From Rhodospirillales bacterium (lineage in GTDB: Bacteria > Pseudomonadota > Alphaproteobacteria > Rhodospirillales > Magnetospirillaceae), in assembly GCA_019455065.1 (NCBI GenBank), contig JACFNC010000007.1, positions 62,001-126,000 on the forward strand: DNA of 64,000 nucleotides. Reading direction: 5' to 3'. The number at the start of each line of letters is the position of its first letter. Positions within the stretch are counted from its first letter, which is position 1. This document shows positions 42,495 through 50,825 of this stretch, piece after piece. Made by a program: the position numbers and the translations under genes. Under the pieces are notes generated by a model that did no database searches, had not been told where the DNA came from, and saw only the letters and a program-made list of their open reading frames with translations.

Positions 42495-43649
42495 TCAACG
42501 CGCCTTCTCGGCCAGCAGTTCGCGTGCGATGACGAGCTGCTGGATCTGGCTCGTTCCCTCGTAGAGACGAAGCAGCCGGACGTCGCGATAGAGCCGTTCG
42601 ATCGGGAAATCCTTGAGGTAGCCATAGCCGCCGTGAAGCTGCAGCACGCGGTCGGCGATGCGTCCCGCGGCCTCGGTGGCGAAATACTTGCAGCAGGCGG
42701 CTTGCTTGGTGACGGGCTCGCCCTGATCCTTGGCTCGGGCCGCCGCCTCCACCATCGCGCGCGCGGCGAAGCATTCGGCTTCCGAGTCGGCCAGCATCGC
42801 CTGGATCAACTGGAACTGGGCGATCGCCCGGCCGAATTGCTTGCGACCGAGAGCATGGCGGACCCCCTCGTCGATCAGGCGCGTACACAGCCCGACCGAA
42901 ATTGCCGCCATGTGGATGCGCGCGTGATCCAGGCATCTCATGGCGGTCTTGAACCCCACCCCTTCCTTGCCGCCGAGCAATGTGGCGGCCGGGACGCGGC
43001 ATTCGTCGAACCGCACGTCGGCGCTTTGCGAACCGCGGAACCCCATCTTGCGATCCAGGGGGCCGATTTCGATGCCGGCCCGCTCCCGGTCGACGAGAAA
43101 AGTGGAAATGCCGGCAATTCCGGCGTCCTTGTCGGCGGTGCGGGCGAACACGGTGAACAGGCCTGCCTGGGGCGCATTCGTCACGAACCGTTTGGTGCCT
43201 GAGATCACGTAGTCGTCGCCGTCGCGCCGCGCGCGGGTGGTGATGGCCGCGGCGTCCGATCCGGCGTCGGGTTCGGTCAGGCAGAACGCAGCCATGATCG
43301 CGCCCTTCGCGATTCGCGGCAGGTAGCGTCTTTTCTGCTCGTCGGTGCCGTCGAGGAGTATCCCCAGGGTGCCGACCCCGTTGCTGGTGCCGAAATAGGA
43401 ACGGAAGGCGGGGGCCGCGTAGCCGATCTCGAATGCCACCCGCGCTTCCGCAAGCATGCACAGGCCCAGGCCGCCATAGGCTTCCGGAATTGTCATGCCG
43501 AACAGGCCGAAGGACCGCAGTTGTTCCACGATGGCGGCGGGGATTGCGTCGTTCTCCTCGACCGCCGGTTCGGCAGGAACAAGAACCTCGCGTACGAACC
43601 GGCGGACGGCCGTCGTGAGATCGCCGACGTCTTGGCCTTCGACTCTCAC
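42495..43649 (-). CDS. Acyl-CoA dehydrogenase
   Basis: A 384-residue flavoprotein with the ACAD signatures: AFCLTEPDAGSDAAAITTRA and, at the C-terminus, QLHGGYGYLKDFPIERLYRD. The catalytic base is probably the Glu in LLRLYEGTSQIQ. The GTG at 43649 gives a normal family length; the 430-residue open frame upstream is untypical and lies in a repeat. It would oxidise an acyl-CoA to an enoyl-CoA, feeding electrons to an electron-transfer flavoprotein. It is downstream of the TRAP genes on the same strand, separated by a repeat. Confidence 0.9.
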   Translation of the reverse strand: MRVEGQDVGDLTTAVRRFVREVLVPAEPAVEENDAIPAAIVEQLRSFGLFGMTIPEAYGGLGLCMLAEARVAFEIGYAAPAFRSYFGTSNGVGTLGILLDGTDEQKRRYLPRIAKGAIMAAFCLTEPDAGSDAAAITTRARRDGDDYVISGTKRFVTNAPQAGLFTVFARTADKDAGIAGISTFLVDRERAGIEIGPLDRKMGFRGSQSADVRFDECRVPAATLLGGKEGVGFKTAMRCLDHARIHMAAISVGLCTRLIDEGVRHALGRKQFGRAIAQFQLIQAMLADSEAECFAARAMVEAAARAKDQGEPVTKQAACCKYFATEAAGRIADRVLQLHGGYGYLKDFPIERLYRDVRLLRLYEGTSQIQQLVIARELLAEKAR

Positions 43650-43742
43650 GCGGCCGCCCCGGCATGGCAATGACGTGGCGCGATCATGCGGTGATCCTCG
43701 AACGAGCCGATCCTGACGGAGTGAAACGCTCCGCAGCCGAAC

Positions 43743-43840
43743 GGAACCGCCCTCCAGTCGCACCCGGGCTTGCTTGTCCGGGAGCATTCCCAGGAGATGG
43801 CCGGGCCAGGCCCGGCCATGACGGTGAGGAGGGCGGTTCC
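43743..43840. repeat. Palindromic element with 13-bp inverted ends
   Basis: GGAACCGCCCTCC (43743-43755) and its perfect complement GGAGGGCGGTTCC (43828-43840) bound a 98-base element. Inside is the hairpin GGCCGGGCC-A-GGCCCGGCC (43799-43817) followed by ATGACG, which matches 21386-21410 in all but one base. Confidence 0.72.
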
Positions 43841-43867
43841 ATCGGCACGGACCGTGCTAGCCGATTG

Positions 43868-45007
43868 CTATTTCGGCGCAACGGTCTGAGGGTCGAGCTT
43901 GCTGTAGACCTGTTCCCACAGCACCTCCGCCATCTTGGCCGGGTCGCTGCCGATTTCCTGGCTCAATTTTTCCCATTTAACCAGAGCCTTCTCATGGCTC
44001 GCCCAAAGCTCGCCGAAATTGGGGACGCCGCGCTTTTCGGCGTCGCTGACGACGATCTCCCTCTCGCGGGCGCGGATGCCCGCCACCACCTTGACGAACT
44101 CGGCGTCGGGCTTGATGAACTTGATGCCTTTCCGCTCGGCCGCCGCTTCGGCCTCGGACTGCTCGAACAAATAGCCGGCGATGACGGAATCGGCGACCAG
44201 CCGGGGAAGGTTCTTGAAGATCGCCTGTCGCTGTTCGGGCGACAGCTTGCTCCACGCGGCCTTGCTCATGGTGAACATGTCGTTGCCGCGGGCATACCCG
44301 AGGGGATGGGTGATGATGACCTTGGCGCTTTCCTGGAGGCTGAACTGGGTGAGCCAGGGCAGGGGGGACACGGCGCAGTCGATCTGGCCCCTGTTCATCG
44401 CTTCCATCACCTCCGGCGGTGGAACGACGACGCGGGTGGCGCCGAGGTCCGCCAGCAATTCTTTCTGGGCGCCGCCGACGATACGCATCTTGCGCCCCTT
44501 GAGCGACGCCGAGTTCGGCACGTCGGTGGTGCAACTCATGTAGTAGGCGGAGGTGGCCACGGGGGCCATGGGCATCGCCCCGGCCGCCGCCAGTTCCGCC
44601 CGGCAGTCCGGGCAGTTCAACATCACCGTTTCGGCGGTTGCGCCGGTGATGGCCACCGCATTGGCGCCGGCGAACAGGGTTTGCATCAAGGCGTTGAGGG
44701 TCTTGATCTCGCTGGGCACGAAGATCGGTATGACGAATCCGGCGTCGGCGGTGCCGTCGCGCAGGGACGAGATCGACGTTTTGGCGTTCGCGAGCTGATT
44801 GCCAGGGAAGGTCTGGATCGTGACCGTTCCCCCCGTATCCTTGGCCACCCGTTCGACGAAGGGCAGGACCGAGCGCCTGAAGGTCGAGTTGATGCTGGGC
44901 TGCGACGTGGCGTAGCGCAGTTCGATCTTGTCCGCCGCCACGGCGGGTGGACTCGCGAGTACGGCCAATGCCGGAAGGGCGAGCAGAAGGCGTGCCGACT
45001 TGAACAT
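43868..45007 (-). CDS. TRAP transporter substrate-binding protein (DctP family)
   Basis: A 379-residue periplasmic protein with a signal peptide (FKSARLLLALPALAVLASPP, AVAA cleavage). The DctP fold is visible in IELRYATSQPSINSTFRRSV, FPGNQLANAKTSISSLRDGT and the arginine-containing SLKGRKMRIVGGAQKELLAD, whose Arg usually binds the carboxylate of the ligand. ATG 45007 has a GGAGGAA ribosome site. Last gene of the dctQMP set. Confidence 0.9.
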   Translation of the reverse strand: MFKSARLLLALPALAVLASPPAVAADKIELRYATSQPSINSTFRRSVLPFVERVAKDTGGTVTIQTFPGNQLANAKTSISSLRDGTADAGFVIPIFVPSEIKTLNALMQTLFAGANAVAITGATAETVMLNCPDCRAELAAAGAMPMAPVATSAYYMSCTTDVPNSASLKGRKMRIVGGAQKELLADLGATRVVVPPPEVMEAMNRGQIDCAVSPLPWLTQFSLQESAKVIITHPLGYARGNDMFTMSKAAWSKLSPEQRQAIFKNLPRLVADSVIAGYLFEQSEAEAAAERKGIKFIKPDAEFVKVVAGIRAREREIVVSDAEKRGVPNFGELWASHEKALVKWEKLSQEIGSDPAKMAEVLWEQVYSKLDPQTVAPK

Positions 45008-45015
45008 GTTTCCTC

Positions 45016-46323
45016 CTATCGTATTGAAGCCAGACTTGGCAGGAACAGGCTTATTTCGGGCCAAGTGACCAGACAGGCCACGATCACGACCTCGCACAGG
45101 AGGAACCATCCGACCCCTTTGAAGATGGTCTCCAGTGGAACGTCCACGACGCATCTGACGGCATAGACGTTCAGACCCACCGGGGGCGTGAGCAGGCCGA
45201 TCTCCAGGAACTTGACGACCAGCACGCCCATCCAGATGCCGTCCATTCCGAACGTCTTGAACAGCGGCAGCAGCAACGGCAGCGTCAGCAGCATGATACC
45301 GACGGGATCGAGAAACGTGCCCAGGACAAGGTAGATGACGGTGGCGAAGGCCAGCACCGCCAACTGGCTCTGTGCGTGGGTGCTCACGAAGTCCGAGAGG
45401 GCGCCGGGCAGGCCGGTCAGCATCAGGAACCGCGTCAGCAGAATGGCACCCGCGGCGATGAAGAAGATGTTTGCGGTGGTCAACACCGCCTCGCGAACCG
45501 CCGCATGCATGCTGCCGAGGCTGCACTTGCCCATCGCCATGGCGATGACGAAGGCCATCATGGCGCCGAAGGCGCCGGCTTCGGTAACGGTGGTCAGGCC
45601 CGAGTAGATGCCGCCGATCACGCATGCGATCAGCAGCGGCAGCGGCCAGACGCTGCGCAGCGCGGCGAAGCGCTCGTACCAACCGACCTTCTCGTGGATC
45701 GGGGGGGCCAGTCGCGGGCTTGCCCAGCATCGCGTCACGATCATGACGGTATAGACCGCCGCCGTCAGAACGCCCGGCAGGATGCCCGCGATCAGCAGGG
45801 CGGAAACGGACTCCTCGGCGAAGATGCCATACAACACGAACAGAACGCTGGGCGGGATGAGCGAGCCCAGTGTGCCTCCGGCCGCCACCACTCCCGTGGC
45901 GAGGCCCGGATCGTAGCGATAGCGCAGCATTTCGGGGGTGGCGATCTTGGCCATCGCCGAAGCGGTGGCAAGACTTGACCCCGAGGCGGCGGCGAATCCC
46001 GCGCAGGTGAAGTTGCTCGCCACGGCCAAGCCGCCGGGAAGGCCGGCAAGCCACAGTCGCGCGGCGCGGAACAGCGAGGTGGTCAACCCCGAATGGTAGA
46101 CGACCGCCCCCATGAGCAGGAACATCGGCACCGCCGACAGCGTCCAGTGCGCAATGAAATCGTAGGGCAGTACCGCGATGGCGCCGGCGGCCGTATTCAG
46201 GCTGGTGATCTGCCATATGCCAAGAAATGAGACGACCGACAGCGCCAAGCCCACGGGCACCCGCAGGGCAATCAGCACCAGGATCGCGACGAGGCCCAGA
46301 ATCCCGGTCTCAAGCGGCGGCAT
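45016..46323 (-). CDS. TRAP transporter large permease (DctM)
   Basis: A 435-residue membrane protein with about 12 helices. DctM hallmarks are LSVVSFLGIWQ near the start, VPMFLLMGAVVYHSGLTTSL, GFAAASGSSLATASAMAKIA and GTLGSLIPPSVLFVLYGIFA. It overlaps the small-permease gene by 14 bases. Forms the sodium-driven channel with DctQ. Confidence 0.93.
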   Translation of the reverse strand: MPPLETGILGLVAILVLIALRVPVGLALSVVSFLGIWQITSLNTAAGAIAVLPYDFIAHWTLSAVPMFLLMGAVVYHSGLTTSLFRAARLWLAGLPGGLAVASNFTCAGFAAASGSSLATASAMAKIATPEMLRYRYDPGLATGVVAAGGTLGSLIPPSVLFVLYGIFAEESVSALLIAGILPGVLTAAVYTVMIVTRCWASPRLAPPIHEKVGWYERFAALRSVWPLPLLIACVIGGIYSGLTTVTEAGAFGAMMAFVIAMAMGKCSLGSMHAAVREAVLTTANIFFIAAGAILLTRFLMLTGLPGALSDFVSTHAQSQLAVLAFATVIYLVLGTFLDPVGIMLLTLPLLLPLFKTFGMDGIWMGVLVVKFLEIGLLTPPVGLNVYAVRCVVDVPLETIFKGVGWFLLCEVVIVACLVTWPEISLFLPSLASIR

Positions 46324-46858
46324 CGAGACCTCCCTCCGACGCCGCTTCCTCCTCGACGGCGTTCGTGGCGCAGCGCCGCCACGCCACGAGCAGGCAGTAC
46401 GTTCCGGCTATGCCCATGGCTGCCGGTAGAATCCATCGGGTCGGCCAGATCCTGAGAATGTCGACAGTCGTGTCGACGAACTCTCCAAGGCCCGTCTTGT
46501 GTACGGCGAGCTTGGCGGTGTACCAGGTACACAGCAGAAACCAGGCCGCCAGCAGTAGATCGGAGGAAACGTCCAGGACGCGCGAAACCCGCGCGCTGAA
46601 CAACGCCGAGAACAACTCGACTTGGATCATCGATCGGGAGCGGCGCAGGTGAAGCAGTGGCAGGAAGGCGATGCCGACCATGTAGTAGTAGCTGACGACC
46701 TCGGTGGTGGCTTCGAGTGATTGGCGAAAGACCAGCCGCGAGCCGATGTCGGCGACGACATGCACGGTCATCAGGACCATGAAGGCGCACGCCACGGCGA
46801 CGAGCAGGTTGTCGAGTACGGCGAAGAACCGCTCCGGGAACGCGCGCATGGCTTTCAT
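46310..46858 (-). CDS. TRAP transporter small permease (DctQ)
   Basis: A 182-residue membrane protein with four helices (LLVAVACAFMVLMTVHVVAD, VVSYYYMVGIAFLPLLHLRR, LDVSSDLLLAAWFLLCTWYT, RWILPAAMGIAGTYCLLVAW), the DctQ pattern. First of the TRAP genes; 144 bases separate it from the ThDP gene upstream, with no strong hairpin seen, so read-through is possible. Confidence 0.9.
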   Translation of the reverse strand: MKAMRAFPERFFAVLDNLLVAVACAFMVLMTVHVVADIGSRLVFRQSLEATTEVVSYYYMVGIAFLPLLHLRRSRSMIQVELFSALFSARVSRVLDVSSDLLLAAWFLLCTWYTAKLAVHKTGLGEFVDTTVDILRIWPTRWILPAAMGIAGTYCLLVAWRRCATNAVEEEAASEGGLDAAA

Positions 46859-47002
46859 CGCCCTGCGGCCGGGCCGATAGCGCCGTATCGATGCGCGCAG
46901 TCGCGCCCCGGTGACGGGACGCCGCTAAAGACTTTCATCATTCCTCCCCTCTTCGCTCTTGTTCTTATTTTTGTTGGCGGATGCCTGTTCGGCCTGCCGT
47001 CT

Positions 47003-48760
47003 TCAAGGCGGGACCAGCACCTCGCGGTCCGGGAATGCCGGCTCCCGACCAATTTCCGGCGGGCCACTGACCGCTTCGATTTCGGCCACCAGCACCGCGG
47101 CCTGGCCGGCTCGCACCGCCGCCAGGCAGCGGGTCAGGGCCGCTGGCAGAGCCTCAGGGTCGGAGACCCGCTCGCCGTGAGCGCCGGCCGCCGCCGTCAC
47201 AACGTCCCAGCGCGGGCCGTCGAGGGCGGCGCAGAACATCTCCTCGGTGGCCGCCGCGCCGTCGGGATAGACCGCCAGCGTGGCGCGCTTGACCGCCGCC
47301 CAGCCCCGATTGTCGAGGACGACGGTCAGGAAGGGCAGGCGTTGGCGCGCCGCCACGGCGAGGACCGCCTCGGGGGCGGAGAAACCGAAGCTGGCGTCGC
47401 CGGTCACCGCGACCACGAGGCGCCCGGGATGGGCCAGTTTGACCCCGAGAGCCACGCCGCCGGCGAACCCCAGGCCGCCACCGCCGTTTGACAGGAAGGT
47501 GCCGGGCCGCGTGCGCGGCACGCGCGTGAGCACTGCAAGCACGTTGGTGATAGCCTCGTTGACGATGATCGTGTCGTCGTCCACGCACTTGGCGAGTTCA
47601 TCACAGACGAACCCTGCGGATAGCGCACCGCTCCGGCCGGGTGCGGCGGGCGGTGGCGCCTCGCGGCGGGCCAGTGCCTCGAGACGGCGGCGGGCGGCCG
47701 ACCGCCAGTCCTCGCCGGCCCGGGTCTCGAGAATGTCGGCCAGCCGCGTCAGCGTGCTGGCGCTGTCGGCCTGCACACGAAGATGGCTTGGGAAGGGCCA
47801 TGTCGGCAGGTCGCGTTTCAACGGGTCGACGTCAATCTGGGCCCAGAACGTGCCGGGTCTCTCGGTGCCGGCAAGCGGTATCCAGGGCACGTCCACATCT
47901 ACGAGCAGGCCGAAATCGGCGTCCGGGCAGCCGGCGCCGTACAGGAATCCCGCGAAGCAGGGCGCCGTGCGCGAGATGTTCAGGTGGGTCGGATTGGCCT
48001 CGTACACACGCATGCCGGCTAGGCGCCCCAGGCGCTCGATCGCCGCGGGGGCGGCCGGATTGCGGCCGGCGTACTGGGTGATGAGAATCGGGTCGCGCGC
48101 CGCAAGCAGGCGCGTGGCAATGCGTCCGATGGCGTCGTCGTCGGCGCCGCCGACCGCCACTGGCCCGTAGGCGTCGGCGGGATAGCTTCGCACGGCGTGG
48201 TCGTCGACGCCCTGCGCCAGCACCTCGCGGGCGACCGTGAGGAAGACGGGGCCTTTGGGGTCGCTGTGCATGACCGTGTGGGCGCGCCGCAATACCTCCT
48301 TGACGATCGTTCCCGAGGGAAGATCGTAATTCCACGTCACGTAGGGGCGCACCAGCGAGGCCAGGTCGAACGGCTCCTGGACGAAGTTCACCAAGGTGTC
48401 CCGCGATCCCGGAAGTTCGCCGCGCGAGGTGAACGGTGCCTTGCCGGCCAGCAGCAGGAGCGGCACCCGCGAGCGGAAGAAATTGTGTAGCCCCATGGCG
48501 GCATTCGCGGTGCCCACGTCGACGTGGGCGAGCACGGCCTGGCCGCGTCCGGTGGCCATGGCGTAGCCGCCGGCCATGTGCACGGCCACCGTCTCATGCG
48601 GACAAAGAATGACCTCGGGCGGTCGCCGGCCGCGCCGTTTCCACGCCGCCAGTTCCTCGATGATCGGCACATGATCGGTGCCGAGGTTGCAGAACAGGAA
48701 TTCGACGCCGGTTTCGCACAGCGCTTCGAGAAGGTAGTGGGCTGTCGAATGGCTGGTCAT
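47003..48760 (-). CDS. ThDP-dependent decarboxylase/acetolactate synthase-like enzyme
   Basis: A 585-residue thiamine-diphosphate enzyme. The N-terminal domain carries the catalytic Glu in ILCPHETVAVHMAGGYA; the C-terminal ThDP motif runs from VVAVTGDASFGFS to TVVLDNRGWAAVK. The middle domain is of the acetolactate-synthase/benzoylformate-decarboxylase type. Alpha-keto-acid decarboxylation to an aldehyde would suit the aldehyde dehydrogenase at 53606, but carboligase activity cannot be excluded. A strong GGAGG site precedes ATG 48760, 33 bases after the DmsC-like gene. Confidence 0.87.
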   Translation of the reverse strand: MTSHSTAHYLLEALCETGVEFLFCNLGTDHVPIIEELAAWKRRGRRPPEVILCPHETVAVHMAGGYAMATGRGQAVLAHVDVGTANAAMGLHNFFRSRVPLLLLAGKAPFTSRGELPGSRDTLVNFVQEPFDLASLVRPYVTWNYDLPSGTIVKEVLRRAHTVMHSDPKGPVFLTVAREVLAQGVDDHAVRSYPADAYGPVAVGGADDDAIGRIATRLLAARDPILITQYAGRNPAAPAAIERLGRLAGMRVYEANPTHLNISRTAPCFAGFLYGAGCPDADFGLLVDVDVPWIPLAGTERPGTFWAQIDVDPLKRDLPTWPFPSHLRVQADSASTLTRLADILETRAGEDWRSAARRRLEALARREAPPPAAPGRSGALSAGFVCDELAKCVDDDTIIVNEAITNVLAVLTRVPRTRPGTFLSNGGGGLGFAGGVALGVKLAHPGRLVVAVTGDASFGFSAPEAVLAVAARQRLPFLTVVLDNRGWAAVKRATLAVYPDGAAATEEMFCAALDGPRWDVVTAAAGAHGERVSDPEALPAALTRCLAAVRAGQAAVLVAEIEAVSGPPEIGREPAFPDREVLVPP

Positions 48761-48793
48761 CGATGCTCCATCCTCCGCCCGTCCCGCCGTGCC

Positions 48794-49687
48794 CTAGCCG
48801 CGATGCCGTTGCCGGGGAACGATCAAGGGCCGGTAGACGCCGGCCCGCACGGTGGACAGTTTCATGAAGAAGTCGCCGGCCGCCGAGGTCAGTCCGACCA
48901 GCGCCATGATCACGGGATAGTTTCCGCCCGCCGCGCCGAGGGCGAGCGGCACGCCGAGGCCGATCGCCAGCGTTCCTCCATAGAAGATCGCGGCCAGTCG
49001 GCCCGCCAGGATGTCGTGCACCGACCGGCGGGCGGCGACGTCGGATCCGGCCGCGGCGCCCTGTAGCTCCAGCGCGAAGAGAAGGGCGACCAGCCCGGTC
49101 ACCACCAGCCACAACGGCATCAGCGCGGCGCCGCTGGCGTGTCCGAATGCGGCGAGGACCAGCAGCATGGCCACGCCTCCGCGCACGGCATAGGCGATGT
49201 ACAGAACCGGATGCAGGGGCGAGTTCCAGAACGGCACGCCCTTCGAGGCCGTGTAGGTGAAACCCATATAGCCGATGATTGTCAGGGTGCCGGCCAAGGC
49301 CGCCAGGCCCGCGATCAACGCCGCCAAACCTCCCGGTGCCGCCAGCTCGAACGCGAGATGCAGGCATCCCCCCGCAAGGAACAGGGTGAGTCCGACGAAG
49401 CCCCGCGATATCCACGAGGTGCGCCAGTGCCGGACCATCTTGAACGCCCGTTCCGGACGGCCGAGAAAAGCGAGGTGGCCCAGTCCCCCCAATCCCCCGA
49501 GGAGCACGGCCGTCATCAGTCCGGCGGTAATGCCGAACCACCACGACAGCAGCCAGGTTCCGCCGGCAATGCCGACCAGGAAATGTCCGACGACGAGGAG
49601 CACACCGCGGCCTTCGCCCCATTCGCGTTGGGGCCGATAGTCGGCCCTCAGGTCGGCAAGCAATTGTTGGTAGCGCTGGCCGCTCAT
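48794..49687 (-). CDS. DmsC-type membrane anchor subunit
   Basis: A 297-residue protein with about eight helices (LLVVGHFLVGIAGGTWLLSW, GFVGLTLFLAGGCLHLAFEL, LAALAGTLTIIGYMGFTYTA). The pattern is that of the DMSO reductase anchor (DmsC), which exchanges electrons with quinones. It starts 7 bases after the Fe-S gene. With the Fe-S subunit it should form the membrane module for the molybdoenzyme encoded 3 kb upstream. Confidence 0.83.
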   Translation of the reverse strand: MSGQRYQQLLADLRADYRPQREWGEGRGVLLVVGHFLVGIAGGTWLLSWWFGITAGLMTAVLLGGLGGLGHLAFLGRPERAFKMVRHWRTSWISRGFVGLTLFLAGGCLHLAFELAAPGGLAALIAGLAALAGTLTIIGYMGFTYTASKGVPFWNSPLHPVLYIAYAVRGGVAMLLVLAAFGHASGAALMPLWLVVTGLVALLFALELQGAAAGSDVAARRSVHDILAGRLAAIFYGGTLAIGLGVPLALGAAGGNYPVIMALVGLTSAAGDFFMKLSTVRAGVYRPLIVPRQRHRG

Positions 49688-49694
49688 GTCCGCC

Positions 49695-50300
49695 TCACGG
49701 TGGAAGGTAGTAGACGTTGGGTCCGGTGCCGGCTTCCGGGTGCAGGGTGAAGCCGCCGCGTTCCTTGATCAGGGTCGAAACCTGGCTATTGGGATCGTCG
49801 AGGTCGCCGAAATATCGGGCGGTGGACGCGCAGTTGGCGACACAGGCCGGGAGCTTGCCCTCCGCCAGTCGATCGCGGCAGAAGTTGCATTTCATCACCA
49901 CGCCTTCGGGATGGCGCAGCGTGCGCGCCGTCTCGTAGACGGTGGGGCCGGCGCCCGGATAGTAGTCGCGCCGCTCGCCGTTGAAGTAGCGGTTGCCGTA
50001 GGGACAGGCCATCATGCAGGCGCGGCAGCCGACGCACTTGTCCTGGTCGATGTCGACGATGCCATGCTCGGCGTAATGGCTGGCCTCGGTGGGACAGACT
50101 TCGACGCATGGGGCATCGTCGCAGTGGTTGCACAGCACCGGCAGGAAGAGATGCCGGACCGTCGGATATCGCCCCTCCTCGGACTTCAGCACCCGCGCGA
50201 AGAAAACCCCCGGCGGGGTTCCGTGTTCGGCCTTGCAGGACAACTGACACCCGTAGCAGCCGATGCAGCGCCTGAGGTCGATGACCATGCCCAGTCTCAC
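49695..50300 (-). CDS. DmsB-type four-cluster Fe-S subunit
   Basis: A 201-residue ferredoxin-like protein with four [4Fe-4S] motifs: CIGCYGCQLSC, CNHCDDAPCVEVCP, CVGCRACMMACPYG and CNFCRDRLAEGKLPACVANC. This is the electron-wire subunit of complex iron-sulfur molybdoenzymes. GTG 50300 has a GGGGAGG site; the ATG at 50288 is the alternative. No signal peptide, as is usual for this subunit. It starts a possible operon running to the TRAP genes. Confidence 0.9.
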   Translation of the reverse strand: MRLGMVIDLRRCIGCYGCQLSCKAEHGTPPGVFFARVLKSEEGRYPTVRHLFLPVLCNHCDDAPCVEVCPTEASHYAEHGIVDIDQDKCVGCRACMMACPYGNRYFNGERRDYYPGAGPTVYETARTLRHPEGVVMKCNFCRDRLAEGKLPACVANCASTARYFGDLDDPNSQVSTLIKERGGFTLHPEAGTGPNVYYLPP

Positions 50301-50406
50301 GGCCGCTCGCCTCCCCGGCGGTTCCGGTCGCGGCGGCCGCTTGCGGAGACGGCGCGTCCGCCCGCATCGGCGAAAGACGTCATTTCCCTCTTCCGTTCTG
50401 TGTGGT

Positions 50407-50460
50407 GGAACGATATTCTAAATTCAAGAAAAGGTACCATCATCGGCTTCGTTCCGTCAA
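50407..50460 (-). promoter_or_regulatory. Fe-S/anchor operon promoter with regulon operator
   Basis: On the minus strand TTGACG (50460-50455), 18 bases, TACCTT, then 11 bases to the operator, which reads GGAACGATATTCT on the plus strand (50407-50419). The Fe-S gene starts 107 bases further on. Confidence 0.55.
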
Positions 50461-50489
50461 TTGACCGGAATCCCTTGGGCTCATGGCAC

Positions 50490-50825
50490 TCATCCGCCCT
50501 CCTGGCAGGACAGAAGAATCATTTCGACCGTTGCGGCGCCGGCCAGCGGCGCCACGGGGTCGCGCAGCGAGCGAATCAGCCGTCCATTCACCGAAATGCG
50601 GCAGTAGCTCGCCTCCTTGTCCGCGGCGCGCATGATCTCCGCTTGGAACTCCTGGCCGTAGCGGTCGCTGAGGGCGGCGATGACCTGGGCCACCGTCGCT
50701 CCGGCGGGCAGGTGAACGGTGGCGGCGCGCTCCCCCGTCAGGCTCGCCATCATGCCGAAGAAGGCCACTCGAACCTCGCCGGTCGTCTCGGCGGCACCAC
50801 GCGGCACGGGCGGCGCGGCGATCAT
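50490..50825 (-). CDS. MoaD/ThiS-family protein paired with the molybdoenzyme
   Basis: A 111-residue ubiquitin-fold protein (VRVAFFGMMASLTGERAATV, LPAGATVAQVIAALSDRYGQ) ending in SCQEGG, with the diglycine needed for thiocarboxylation. Its ATG overlaps the stop of the molybdoenzyme gene (ATGA). About 18 residues precede the fold. A private sulfur carrier for cofactor assembly or sulfuration of this enzyme is the simplest reading. Confidence 0.82.
   Translation of the reverse strand: MIAAPPVPRGAAETTGEVRVAFFGMMASLTGERAATVHLPAGATVAQVIAALSDRYGQEFQAEIMRAADKEASYCRISVNGRLIRSLRDPVAPLAGAATVEMILLSCQEGG

Noticed and set aside
45008-46216. Extension of the TRAP binding protein to 782 residues
   Set aside because: It overlaps dctM in another frame; a signal peptide and strong ribosome site mark the start at 45007.
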